A DNA stretch of 64,000 nucleotides from CAZMZW01 sp963802275 (GTDB taxonomy: Bacteria; Chloroflexota; Anaerolineae; Anaerolineales; Anaerolineaceae): positions 682,001 to 746,000 of the forward strand of contig CAWDIB010000004.1 of the NCBI GenBank assembly GCA_963802275.1, read 5' to 3'. Made by a program: the position numbers and the translations under genes. The notes beneath the pieces are model-generated. The model worked only from the letters and a program-made list of their open reading frames with translations, had not been told where the DNA came from and did not search any database. Shown here piece after piece: positions 46,446-54,722 of the stretch. Position 1 is the first letter of the stretch, and the number at the start of each line of letters is the position of its first letter.

Positions 46446-46814
46446 ATGAAAGAAATCACATTAGAAGTTTTTGAGAACCAACGCATCATTTTTCAGAGTG
46501 AACAAAAATGGCTTTACCCGGTTTTTGATCTTGAGGACTTTTTAAAAGCCCATCCTTGTGATCATTCCACTTTGAGTGTGCATGATAAGGTGGTGGGAAA
46601 AGCAGCGGCATTATTAATGATCAGGCTGGGAGTGGGGAGTGTGCACGGGGATGTGATGAGCAAATTGGCGGATGAGGTTTTTGGCAAAGCAGGCATGAAA
46701 CATACCTATGATGTACTGGTGGAACGAATCGACTGTCAAACTGAAGAACTGTTACTGAATATTGATGATGTGAATATCGCTTATGAGCTTCTTTGTGAAC
46801 GGGCTAAGCGATGA
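46446..46814 (+). CDS. DUF1893 domain protein
   Basis: The 122-residue product has the DUF1893 pattern: a central HDKVVGKAAALLMIRLGVGS and a C-terminal half with paired cysteine/acidic segments (VERIDCQTEELLLNIDD). AAAGG sits 5 bases before the ATG, and TATAAT lies upstream at 46415-46420. Function is unknown. Homologues are small cytosolic proteins found in anaerobes. Confidence 0.75.
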   Translation: MKEITLEVFENQRIIFQSEQKWLYPVFDLEDFLKAHPCDHSTLSVHDKVVGKAAALLMIRLGVGSVHGDVMSKLADEVFGKAGMKHTYDVLVERIDCQTEELLLNIDDVNIAYELLCERAKR

Positions 46815-47205
46815 TAACGGTGTCCGGAACGGGTAAATAAGCATTCTGCTCATGCACAATTCTTAATAGAGTCGACTGTAAAACATATAGGTGACATTGG
46901 AGGATCCTTCGCTGGCGCTCAGGATGACGAAGGCGCTAAACGGCGGCGAGACGCCGCCTGAATCAATATATTCGCGAGGAGGGCGCAAACCCGACGCCGC
47001 GATCTCTGGAAAAAACTAGATCGCTTCGGCAAAGTACACCTCGCGAATCTGTCTGGGTAATAAACATTCGCGAGGAAGGTCGCTAGACCTGACGATACGA
47101 CCTCTGACGAGAACCAGGTCGCTTCGGCGAAGAACGCCTCGCGAATCTATAAGGGTAAATCACACAGCGGTTTGGTTGTCACCTGAATCCAATGCTTACA
47201 TTCTT
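46815..47205. repeat. Intergenic region with two ATTCGCGAGG...CCTCGCGAAT inverted-end repeats
   Basis: No gene is seen in these 390 bases. Two tandem elements of about 80 bases occur at 46970-47048 and 47066-47146. Each starts ATTCGCGAGG and ends CCTCGCGAAT, and each contains AGATCGCTTCGGC or CAGGTCGCTTCGGC inside. Before them is a short palindrome, GGCGGCGAGACGCCGCC. They share sequence with the 45.5 kb element. Their size and inverted ends resemble non-coding palindromic or MITE-like elements. Confidence 0.75.
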
Positions 47206-48367
47206 TTAGAGCTTTGTCACGTACGGCTGATCATTCGCCAGAACATCCTCAATGACCGGCATCCAATCACTGATGGGAATATTTTGCGGGCACTTGGGCA
47301 GACATTCCCCGCACTGGATGCAATTCATAGCCTTCTCATCCTCGGCAAAAATCCTTGAATAGAGAAACCTTGAAGTCTGCGGATCGTCATACATGGCGAT
47401 GCGGTTGTAGCATTCAAAGATGCGCGGGATGGCGACCCCATTGGGACAGGGCAGACAATACTCACACTGGGTGCAGCCGATCGGGCGCAATTCCATCAAG
47501 ACCTCGCGCGCCTGGTCAAACAGTTTATTTTCTTCAGTGGAAATAAGGCCCAGTTGGGATTTTTCCGCCGAGGCGAGGTTTTCATTTAACTGTTCCATGG
47601 TAGTTCATACCACTCAAGACGGTGGTCACCTCGGGCTGGCTCCAAAGCCACTGCAGCGCCCAATCAGCCGGTTTGCGCTGCCGGGCGGCTTGCGCCCAAA
47701 TGGGCCTGGTCTTGGGCAGGTCGGCCGCCAGCACCCCGCCGCGCAAGGGCTCCATGACCACCACCGCCAGGCCCTTGCCGGCGGCATAGCGCAGCCCCGC
47801 GGTACCAGCCTGGTAATCCACATCCATATAGTTGTATTGGATCTGGCAAAAGGTCCAGTGGTCATAACCATCGACGATCTCTTTGAAAACCTCCAGGTTA
47901 TCGTGGAAGGAAAAACCCAAATAACGGATGCGGCCGTCAGCGATGGCTGATTCGGCTTTCTCCAAAAGATGCAGGTCAATGATCCTTTTCCAATTGGCTC
48001 GATTCAGCGAATGAAGAAGATAGAAATCGACATAGCTGGTCTGCAGCCTCTCTAATTGCTCATCCAGGAAGGTATCAAAATCATCCGCTTGCTTGATGAG
48101 CCAGACCGGGGATTTGGTGGCAAGGCGGACTCGCTCACGGTATCCGTCTTTAAGGGCAATGCCGAGTGCAACCTCACTCTTTTGCTCATGGTACAGGTAA
48201 GCCGTGTCCACATAATTGAGGCCGGCATCAATGGCATGGCGGATGAGCGCGGTTGTTTTTTCCTGGTCAATATTGGCCATATTGCCATCGATCACCGGCA
48301 GGCGCATGCAGCCAAAGCCGAGGGCGGATACCTGCCAGTCTAATTTACCAAATTTACGATATTGCAT
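47206..48367 (-). CDS. Aldo/keto reductase with C-terminal 4Fe-4S ferredoxin domain, interrupted by a one-base insertion
   Basis: Two frames make one approximately 386-residue protein. The N-terminal 260 residues form an AKR barrel (FGCMRLPVIDGN, DAGLNYVDTAYLYH, GLAVVVMEPLRGG). The C-terminal 130 residues hold cysteine clusters GCTQCEYCLPCPNGV and NCIQCGECLPKCP for two 4Fe-4S centres. The family reads LSGMNTMEQLNEN across the join; here an extra base near 47602 (AAC-T-ACC) breaks it. Removing it restores the length to a multiple of three. These proteins are common in anaerobes and probably couple ferredoxin to carbonyl reduction. Confidence 0.8.
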
Positions 48368-48478
48368 CTTTTACCTCGATACTATTTCTTTTTTCATTTG
48401 CAGTGAATATTAAGTACTCTGAAATAAGTTGAATATATTTATCTGGATAGAAAATATAAAGAAAAAATCTGAATCGGA

Positions 48479-49084
48479 TTACATCTCCTGGCGGCCAGAG
48501 AGGGCGCGCAGGATGGTGCTCTGGTCAGCGTATTCCAGGTCGCCGCCCATGGGGAGGCCGCGGGCGAGGCGGGTGACCCTGACGCCAAAGGGCTGAAGCT
48601 GCTGGTTGAGGTAGAGGGCGGTGGCGTCACCTTCCATGCTGGGGTTGGTGGCGATGATGATCTCCTTGATCCCGCCAGCTTTGACACGCTCGATGAGCTG
48701 GCGGATCTTGAGGTCATCGGGGCCGATGCCCTCGATGGGCGAGAGGGCGCCGTGCAGGACGTGGTAGCGGCCGTGATAGCCGGCGGTGCGCTCCATGGCG
48801 AGCACATCCAGGGCTTCCTCGACCACGCAGATGAGGGCGGGGTCGCGCTGCGGGTCGGCGCAAACCTCGCACTTGCCGCGCCCGCTGAGGGTGAAGTTAA
48901 AACAATCGGAACACTGACCGATGGAGCTTTTAAGGTTTTGCAATGCACCAGCCAGGTCCTGGGAGAGTTCATCCGGCGAGCGCAGGAGGTAAAAGGCGAG
49001 GCGCGAGGCGGTCTTGGGACCGATGCCGGGCAGGCGTTCGAGCGCCAGCACGAGGCGCTGCAGTGGGTCGGGCAGGAGCGCCAC
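48479..49084 (-). CDS. recR: Recombination protein RecR (GTG start)
   Basis: RecR forms a ring that loads RecA with RecF and RecO. The 201-residue product has the HhH LERLPGIGPKTASRLAFYLL, the zinc finger CSDCFNFTLSGRGKCEVCAD, and the Toprim domain (ALICVVEEALDVLAMER and IIIATNPSMEGDATALYL). A GTG start is chosen because it directly follows the ebfC stop, with GGGG upstream, and gives the family length; the longer open frame lies inside ebfC. Confidence 0.95.
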   Translation of the reverse strand: MALLPDPLQRLVLALERLPGIGPKTASRLAFYLLRSPDELSQDLAGALQNLKSSIGQCSDCFNFTLSGRGKCEVCADPQRDPALICVVEEALDVLAMERTAGYHGRYHVLHGALSPIEGIGPDDLKIRQLIERVKAGGIKEIIIATNPSMEGDATALYLNQQLQPFGVRVTRLARGLPMGGDLEYADQSTILRALSGRQEM

Positions 49085-49086
49085 GG

Positions 49087-49446
49087 TTAGAACCCCAGCC
49101 CGCCCAAGCCGCCAAGACCTGAGGTGAGCGGACCCATCTTCTGGGCAGCCAGCTCGCGCGACTGGTCGAGGGCGGCATTGACCGCACTGAGGACGAGGTC
49201 CTGGAGCATTTCGGCGTCGGCATCCTTGAGCAGGGCCGGGTCGATCTGCACCGCTTTGCACACCTGGGCGCCGGTCATGGAGACGGTGACCACCCCGCCA
49301 CCCGCGCTGGCAGTAACGGTTTCAACCGCCAGTTGTTCCTGGGCGGCCTGCATCTGCTTTTGCATCTGCTGCACCTGCTTCATGAGGTTGCCCCCGCCGC
49401 CGGCAGCAGCCCCTCCCCCGAATGAACCTTTAAATCCCTTGGACAT
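49087..49446 (-). CDS. ebfC: YbaB/EbfC family nucleoid-associated protein
   Basis: The 119-residue product has a Gly-rich start, the helical core NLMKQVQQMQKQMQAAQEQL, and the family strand GGGVVTVSMTGAQ. It binds DNA as a dimer. It sits between dnaX and recR, a very common bacterial arrangement, with 3-base gaps on each side. Glycine-rich stretches occur at both ends. Confidence 0.93.
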   Translation of the reverse strand: MSKGFKGSFGGGAAAGGGGNLMKQVQQMQKQMQAAQEQLAVETVTASAGGGVVTVSMTGAQVCKAVQIDPALLKDADAEMLQDLVLSAVNAALDQSRELAAQKMGPLTSGLGGLGGLGF

Positions 49447-49449
49447 GTG

Positions 49450-51154
49450 CTACTCCTTCTTACCGCGGTTATCGGCTGGCTTATTGTCGTCCTTTTCTTC
49501 ATCCTTATCTTCTTTGACGATCTTGCCGCCCATGGCCAGGGCGGTACCGAGCAGCCCCTCGCGGTCAATATTCATATTGGTGGTGATGGTCTTGTCGTTG
49601 ATGTTGACCACCGTACACACAATCGGCAGGTCAACCTCACAGAATTCCTTGACCTTCTGGCGGGTGAGGTCAATATGGCTGTTATTCTCCATCTTGGTTT
49701 TTAATAATGGGCTGGCAAAACCCAGCACCAATTTTTGATTCTGCATGCTGACCAGCTTGGTCGAGTTGAGCAGCGCAGCCGTTTCGGGCGAAGCTGTTTT
49801 AACAGCTGCCTTGATGTTCAGCCACTGGCTTAGAACCTTTTTCAATTCAGGTGTATCCTGGCCGCCGGCAGCCATTGCTATGGTAGTCGAGGCGGGCTTG
49901 GGGGACACAACAGCCGTCGGGCTATGAACCTGGCTGGCGGAAGCAGGTTTGGATGGCTGGGATGGAGAAGCGGTCGACACCTGGGTTGGCCTGGTTGTTT
50001 GCGCAGGGGCAACGGTGCGCTTTTACCTCTTTCTGAAGCGACGGGGAGGAAGGCGCCCCAACCTGCCCTGCCTGAGGGGATTCCTCAAGCGCCTCGGTAA
50101 AAGCCAGCTCCAGCTGCAAGGCGGGCTGCCAGGCAGCCTGGGAGAGGTAGGCAGCACGGTTGAAGAGATTGACGGCACGGATGAGGTGCGGGGCGGTAAA
50201 AGTCTGGGCGAGGTCAGAATACTGCTTTTTCATCTCGGCAGTGACCTCCAACTGGGCGGCATTGCCCAAACGGGTCAGCAGCATGCCGCGCAGGAAATCC
50301 ACCACCTGGCGGGCGAACTGGCGCGGGTCGCTGCCGCTGTCGAGGGCGTTATGGATGGCGGTCAGTCCTTCAGCGGCTTTTTTGGATGATAGGGCTTGCA
50401 GCAGATGAACGACATGTTCGCTGGTGGCCGCCCCCAGCACCTGCTGGGCGCTGGAAAGGTTTATGGCTTCGCCGCCGGAGGCGAGCTGGTCGAGCAGGGA
50501 AATGGCATCGCGCATGCTGCCGGTGGACTGACGGGCGATAAGGGTGAGCGCCTCGGGCTCCACTTGAATTTTTTCCTCCTGAGCAATCAGTTGCATTTGG
50601 GAGACGATGTAGTTGAGCGGAATGCGGCGGAAATCGTAGCGCTGGCAGCGCGAGATGACCGTGGCGGGAATCTTGTGCGGCTCGGTGGTGGCGAGGATGA
50701 AAATGGCGTGGGGCGGGGGTTCCTCCAGCGTTTTCAGGATGGCATTGAAAGCCGCGTTGGAGAGCATGTGAACTTCATCTATGATGTAGACCTTGTACTT
50801 CCCCTTGGAGGGGGAGAAATTGATCTTCTCACGCAGGGCGCGCACGTCATCCACACTGGTGTTGGAGGCGGCATCGATCTCGATCAGGTCAAGGAAGCTG
50901 CCGGCGTTGATCTCGCGACAATTATCACACTCGTTGCAGGGACGCTGGGCAAGGTCGGCTTGCAGGCAGTTGACCGCCTTGGCCAGCAGGCGGGCGGTGG
51001 TGGTCTTGCCGGTACCGCGCGGGCCGGTAAACAAATACGCGTGCGCTATGCGGTCCTGGCGGATGGCGCTTTTCAGCGTGATGACCACATGATCCTGCCC
51101 ATGCACCTCCTCCCAGTTCTTCGGCCGCCATTTACGATAATACGCCTGTGCCAT
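49450..51154 (-). CDS. dnaX: DNA polymerase III subunits gamma/tau, with a +1 frame change before the C-terminal domain
   Basis: The clamp-loader ATPase part is complete: QDHVVITLKSAIRQDRIAHA, Walker A GPRGTGKT, the zinc-binding cysteines RPCNECDNCREI, and DEVHMLSNAAFNAILKTLEE. Frame 1 stops about 30 codons into the Pro/Gln linker. A second frame, open from 50022 to the end, supplies the tau-like C-terminus (GGQDTPELKKVLSQWLNIKA). The total length exceeds a multiple of three by one base, so an extra base near 50020 (AAA-G-CGC) explains it. Programmed frameshifting is known in dnaX elsewhere, but other genes nearby carry the same kind of insertion. Confidence 0.88.
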
Positions 51155-51249
51155 ACAGCTCCCTGTGTGTTCGGATTACAATATGAATTGATTTTAATCC
51201 AATTGAGGCAGGAAAGACGAATGGCGGTTATTTTTAAGGTTCATTGCCG

Positions 51250-51738
51250 ATGACCTACCTGATCGACGGGCACAACCTGATCCCCAAGCTGGCGGGGATG
51301 AGCCTGGACCAGCTGGATGACGAGCAGGAGCTAATCGAGCGGCTGGCGGCCTACAGCACGCGGCACAAACGGCAGGTGGAGGTTTTCTTTGACCGCGGGC
51401 AGGTGAACAACGTCAATGATTTCCAGCGCAGCCGGGTGCACGTGCACTTCGTGCGCCGGCCAATGACCGCCGACGATGCCATCCTTGCCCGCCTGCTGGG
51501 GATCGGTAAAGCCGCCAGGAACTACACCGTGGTGAGCGGCGACCGCGCGGTGCAGGAACGGGCGCGGCGGCTGGGAGCCGGAATCCTCAGTTCGCAAAGC
51601 TTTGCCCGGCAGCTTGGGGAGGACAGCCGCTCCATTAAGAAAAGCAAAGCAAGCCCGCCGGGCGGGGAAGACCAAGATGACATCCAGGAGTGGCTGGACC
51701 TGTTCAGCAAAGGTGAAAAGAAAGGCGGGGATTTTTAA
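51250..51738 (+). CDS. NYN domain protein (YacP-like predicted ribonuclease)
   Basis: The product begins MTYLIDGHNLIPKLAGMSLD, the classic first NYN motif with its metal-binding aspartate. VEVFFDRG, RRPMTADDAILARLL and VVSGDRAVQERARRLGA follow, giving the set of conserved acidic residues of a PIN-like nuclease. Length is 162. A TTG two codons earlier is open, but the ATG is nearer the family start. It is divergent from dnaX. Expected role: RNA cleavage or tRNA/rRNA quality control (by family only). Confidence 0.82.
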   Translation: MTYLIDGHNLIPKLAGMSLDQLDDEQELIERLAAYSTRHKRQVEVFFDRGQVNNVNDFQRSRVHVHFVRRPMTADDAILARLLGIGKAARNYTVVSGDRAVQERARRLGAGILSSQSFARQLGEDSRSIKKSKASPPGGEDQDDIQEWLDLFSKGEKKGGDF

Positions 51739-51745
51739 CAAAACG

Positions 51746-51775
51746 TTAACATTAATTGGACAAATCAGGTATAGA
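51746..51775 (+). promoter_or_regulatory. Candidate promoter of the 51.8 kb small RNA
   Basis: TTAACA and TATAGA are 18 bases apart, just after the NYN stop codon. The predicted start is near 51782. Confidence 0.45.
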
Positions 51776-51781
51776 ATAGAT

Positions 51782-51881
51782 TCAATCGGCGCCACAAGCG
51801 CTGACGAACCATCAGATTAAGCTAAAGCGCCCCTCCTCGCGTTAGCTGATCCTGAAAAGGAGCTGGTGGATTCCTCCTCTA
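51782..51881 (+). ncRNA. Candidate structured small RNA with CU-rich loop
   Basis: No open frame is present, but the sequence folds compactly. An outer helix pairs GAACCATCAG (51806-51815) with CTGGTGG-A-TTC (51863-51873) with one bulged A. It encloses two hairpins. The first is AGCTAA-A-GCG / CGC-G-TTAGCT with the loop CCCCTCCT, which resembles an anti-Shine-Dalgarno sequence. The second is TCCT-GAAA-AGGA with a GNRA tetraloop. A smaller GCGC-CACAA-GCGC hairpin lies 5' of it. A strong terminator follows directly. It does not match SRP RNA, 6S RNA, tmRNA or a riboswitch that I know. Function is unknown. Confidence 0.55.
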
Positions 51882-51916
51882 AAACCACCGGGCGCGAATC
51901 CCGGTGGTTTCTTTTT
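51882..51916 (+). terminator. Strong intrinsic terminator ending the candidate small RNA
   Basis: AAACCACCGGG pairs perfectly with CCCGGTGGTTT around a 7-base loop, followed by TTTCTTTTT. It could also end the NYN gene's transcript. Confidence 0.9.
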
Positions 51917-51984
51917 ACGAAATGGTTAGCCAAACGAAGCACTCACTTACAAGCACTTGCGCAGGATGTTATAATTTCAATAAT

Positions 51985-52058
51985 GCCCCAGTAGCTCAAA
52001 TGGACAGAGCAAAGCACTCCTAACGCTTAGGTTGTGGATTCGAGTTCCGCCTGGGGCA
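51985..52058 (+). tRNA. tRNA-Arg (CCU)
   Basis: The acceptor GCCCCAG pairs with CTGGGGC, the T-arm is GTGGATTCGAGTTCCGC, and the anticodon loop CTCCTAA gives anticodon CCT, reading AGG. The top base pair of the anticodon stem is an A-C mismatch. The discriminator is A and no CCA is encoded. A TATAAT box lies at 51970-51975. Confidence 0.92.
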
Positions 52059-52062
52059 CTGC

Positions 52063-52092
52063 AAGCACCTGATTTCAACAGGTGCTTTTTTT
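52063..52092 (+). terminator. Intrinsic terminator after tRNA-Arg
   Basis: AAGCACCTG pairs with CAGGTGCTT around a 7-base loop, followed by seven Ts. Confidence 0.88.
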
Positions 52093-52100
52093 ATTGGTCT

Positions 52101-53603
52101 TTATGGGGTGTTTTTAAATTCAATGCCATCTTCGTGGCAGATGGACTGAACGGCGTTACGCCCGGAGGCGGCGCACAGCGCCACACTGCCGCCCGGCTCC
52201 ACCCACTGGCCGGCCATGCGGAAGTTTTTGAGCCCGGGCAGGGTCTTTTTCATGCCGAACATGTTGTAGCGCATGGTCTGGTTGGTGAGCAGCCAGCCGC
52301 AGGAGGAACCCTTCCAGTTGCCAGTGTAGCGTTCATAGCTAAGCGGGGTGGCGACGTCGATCATTTCGACGTCAGCGCGGATGCCGGGGTAAATTTTATC
52401 GAGCTGGTCAATGACCTGGCTGGCCAGCTGATCCTGCTCGCTGTCATACACGCGGCGCCCGTAGATGCGCTGGAAATAATCATAGTCGTAGCGCAGGAAC
52501 ATTTCCACGACCGATCTGCCCTTGGGCGCCAGGGTGGGGTCAAAGCAGAAATGCTTGACGCTGAGCATATCGCGCTTATCGGTCAGGAAGGTGAAGGGCT
52601 GGTCGAACAAATGGATGACCCAGGCAGGCTCGCGGCACAGATCGCGCTTGACGCCCAGCGAAACCTGCACCTGCGAATGGAGGGGCAGACTGCCATCGTA
52701 GATGTTCTTCAACTGGCGGTTGACATATTTGCCGCCCAGCAGGTCGAAGATGGTACCGCGCCCATCCGCGGCAGAGATGACCTGGTCGGCGAAGAATTCG
52801 CGGTCATCGTAGAGGTGAACACCCACGGCAACGTCGTCCTTGACGATGATATTTGCCACCTGGGATTCATAATAAATCTCGCCGCCCAGATCCTTGTAGC
52901 GCTGTTCCAGGGCTCGGGCGAAAGCGAGCGAACCACCGGCGGGAAAGCCGGCATTGCCCTCATCCATGTAGGCGAGCATGGAGATGGCAGCCATCATGGG
53001 AATCTCCGACCAGCCGAACATGAGCGAAACCGCCTTCTGCAGGAAGGGGTCGGTAAAGCGGCGGCTGAAATCCTCGGCGGAGAGGAAAGCCCATTGCGCC
53101 AGGTCACCCAGGTAAGGCATCATCTGCCGACCGAATTGCTGCCAGTCGCGCCCGTCCATCAGCTCGCGCGGTTTCTGGTACTGCACCGAGAGGTCAAATT
53201 TTTTGAAGCGTTGCACCGCTTTTGCCAGGGCATGGATGGGTTTGCGGTCCTGCGGGGAGAGGGAAAGCAGATGGTCCTCCAGGCGCTGCGGGTTGGCATA
53301 CGCCACCAGTTCCCGCCCGGCTTCATTGCGGATGCGGATAAACTCATCGCGCTGGATCATTTTGCGGCTGTCATATATGCCCAATTCTTTCCAAAGGGAG
53401 TTGAACGGCTTGCCCTCGCCGCTGCCATAGAGGTAGGAAAGGCAGCCATCGAACACATAACCCTTGCGTTCCCAGGCGGTGCACAACCCGCCCGGCAGGA
53501 AATGCAGCTCAAAGACCTTGGTCTCGTAGCCGTTCATGCGGGCATAGCAGCCAGCCGCCAAACCGGCAATACCCCCGCCGATGATAATGATGGATTTTTG
53601 CAT
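52101..53603 (-). CDS. FAD-dependent oxidoreductase, phytoene-desaturase/CrtI-like
   Basis: The N-terminus has the dinucleotide-binding motif IIIIGGGIAGLAAGCYARMN, followed by the CrtI-like FELHFLPGGLCTAWERKGYV. The C-terminus has the FAD-closing segment NFRMAGQWVEPGGSVALCAA. The chosen ATG gives about 500 residues. Homologues include carotenoid desaturases, retinol saturases and many uncharacterised NAD(P)/FAD proteins. No carotenoid genes are adjacent, so the substrate is open. It is convergent with tRNA-Arg. Confidence 0.85.
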   Translation of the reverse strand: MQKSIIIIGGGIAGLAAGCYARMNGYETKVFELHFLPGGLCTAWERKGYVFDGCLSYLYGSGEGKPFNSLWKELGIYDSRKMIQRDEFIRIRNEAGRELVAYANPQRLEDHLLSLSPQDRKPIHALAKAVQRFKKFDLSVQYQKPRELMDGRDWQQFGRQMMPYLGDLAQWAFLSAEDFSRRFTDPFLQKAVSLMFGWSEIPMMAAISMLAYMDEGNAGFPAGGSLAFARALEQRYKDLGGEIYYESQVANIIVKDDVAVGVHLYDDREFFADQVISAADGRGTIFDLLGGKYVNRQLKNIYDGSLPLHSQVQVSLGVKRDLCREPAWVIHLFDQPFTFLTDKRDMLSVKHFCFDPTLAPKGRSVVEMFLRYDYDYFQRIYGRRVYDSEQDQLASQVIDQLDKIYPGIRADVEMIDVATPLSYERYTGNWKGSSCGWLLTNQTMRYNMFGMKKTLPGLKNFRMAGQWVEPGGSVALCAASGRNAVQSICHEDGIEFKNTP

Positions 53604-53633
53604 TAGGGGAAAAGTCAAATACCTTTCAGGTTT

Positions 53634-54095
53634 CTATTCTGCCTGCGGGTCATCCTCCGCATCATCGGGGTCCATTAAATCCGAATCCCCGTCCTCATCC
53701 TCATCTTCCTCTTCATTCTCGTCTTCGTCTCCCTCTTCGTCCAGATCCTCATCGTCGAGTTCATCATCCCCTTCCATCTCCGCTTCGGACACTTCCGGCA
53801 TCAGACGCACCCATAAAACCAGCACCTGTCCGTCTTCGCTGGTAATGGAGCGGGCAGCCAGGATGGGGGCTTTTTCCTCCAGACCCATCTCATCGCGGTA
53901 ATGGAGGTAAATAGTACCGCCCTGTTTCCAGGCGCGGTGGCAGCGTTCGACCAAGGCCTGGCCGTTGTAGGTGCGTACCTGGGTAAAGGTGAGGTCATAC
54001 AGCCAGGGGCTTTCATTCAAGCCGAGCGCCCAGCCGTCATTCACCGATTCAAAAACCGGCGGTGGACCTTCAATGATGGTGATCTTGTCTTCCAT
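53634..54095 (-). CDS. Hypothetical protein with long acidic C-terminal tail
   Basis: The first approximately 100 residues are globular-looking (IIEGPPPVFESVNDGWALGL, then SPWLYDLTFTQVRTYNGQAL). The last approximately 50 are almost all Asp and Glu. The N-terminal part seems conserved in character, but I cannot name a family. The acidic tail could bind basic proteins or nucleic-acid-binding partners (inference). It lies 30 bases upstream of the FAD oxidoreductase on the same strand and may be in its operon. Confidence 0.6.
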   Translation of the reverse strand: MEDKITIIEGPPPVFESVNDGWALGLNESPWLYDLTFTQVRTYNGQALVERCHRAWKQGGTIYLHYRDEMGLEEKAPILAARSITSEDGQVLVLWVRLMPEVSEAEMEGDDELDDEDLDEEGDEDENEEEDEDEDGDSDLMDPDDAEDDPQAE

Positions 54096-54242
54096 GTTTC
54101 TCCGGCAGAAGAATATACCATAAATCTCAATGACAGGGTTTTTCGATAGTGAATTTTTTATTTTCTTTTTACATTTCTATAGCAAATTTCTAATACTGAA
54201 AAAGTATGATTGTCTCAAAACAAATAATTCTTGGAGGATGAA

Positions 54243-54653
54243 ATGAACATGTACTTCAGAACCCCTTATGTACGAATGGGCCGCCACCCGATGCGGCGTT
54301 ATGCGGGCTGGGACGGCACGGAGAGCGATGTATTCTTCCCGGTGGATGTAAAGATCGGCGAAGAGGACTTTGAAATCAAGGCGCTGCTGCCAGGATTGAA
54401 AGCCGAGGATGTCTCCATCCAGGTGGTGAACGAGTCTGTCACCCTGCAAGGTGAATTCAAGTTCAACGTGGATGAGAAGGCGGGTTACCTGCTGGAGGAG
54501 ATCCCGGGCGGGAAGTTCTGCCGCACCATCACCCTGCCGGACCTGCTGGATGCCAGCAAGGCGGAAGCGGAAATGAAGGACGGCGTGCTGACCGTGCGCG
54601 TGCCGAAAGCCGAACAAGCCAAGCCGAAGACAATCAAGATCAACGCCAAATAG
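54243..54653 (+). CDS. Hsp20/alpha-crystallin small heat-shock protein
   Basis: The 136-residue product has the alpha-crystallin domain at about residues 30-125 (FFPVDVKIGEEDFEIKALLP, GLKAEDVSIQV) and the hallmark MKDGVLTVRVPK near the end. The C-terminal IXI motif is present as IKI in KTIKINAK. The start at ATGAACATG is chosen because GGAGG lies 5 bases upstream. As an ATP-independent holdase it protects unfolded proteins. No CIRCE element was seen upstream. Confidence 0.92.
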   Translation: MNMYFRTPYVRMGRHPMRRYAGWDGTESDVFFPVDVKIGEEDFEIKALLPGLKAEDVSIQVVNESVTLQGEFKFNVDEKAGYLLEEIPGGKFCRTITLPDLLDASKAEAEMKDGVLTVRVPKAEQAKPKTIKINAK

Positions 54654-54710
54654 ATCCGTACATTCCAGGGAAGGCGGTTGGCAAACTACGCCGCCTTTCC
54701 TGTTTTCCAC

Positions 54711-54722
54711 TACAATATCCCC
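54711..54722 (+). promoter_or_regulatory. TACAAT box placed for a leaderless birA transcript
   Basis: TACAAT ends exactly 6 bases before the birA ATG, and no Shine-Dalgarno is present, as at slt, polX and pstS. Confidence 0.5.

Noticed and set aside
46815..47205. CRISPR array
   Set aside because: Only two elements with inverted ends and diverged interiors are present. There are no regular direct repeats with unique spacers and no cas genes.
50396..51253. A 285-codon plus-strand open frame opposite dnaX
   Set aside because: It is the shadow of a conserved ATPase domain in GC-rich sequence, with no domain or ribosome-binding site of its own.
51779..51916. Interpretation of the 51.8 kb RNA as SRP RNA
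   Set aside because: SRP RNA genes often lie near dnaX, but the conserved helix 8 motif with its GGAA tetraloop and AGCA internal loop is not present.
52032..53606. A 524-codon open frame on the plus strand across tRNA-Arg and opposite the FAD oxidoreductase
   Set aside because: It runs through a tRNA and a terminator and mirrors a clear FAD enzyme; no family resemblance.
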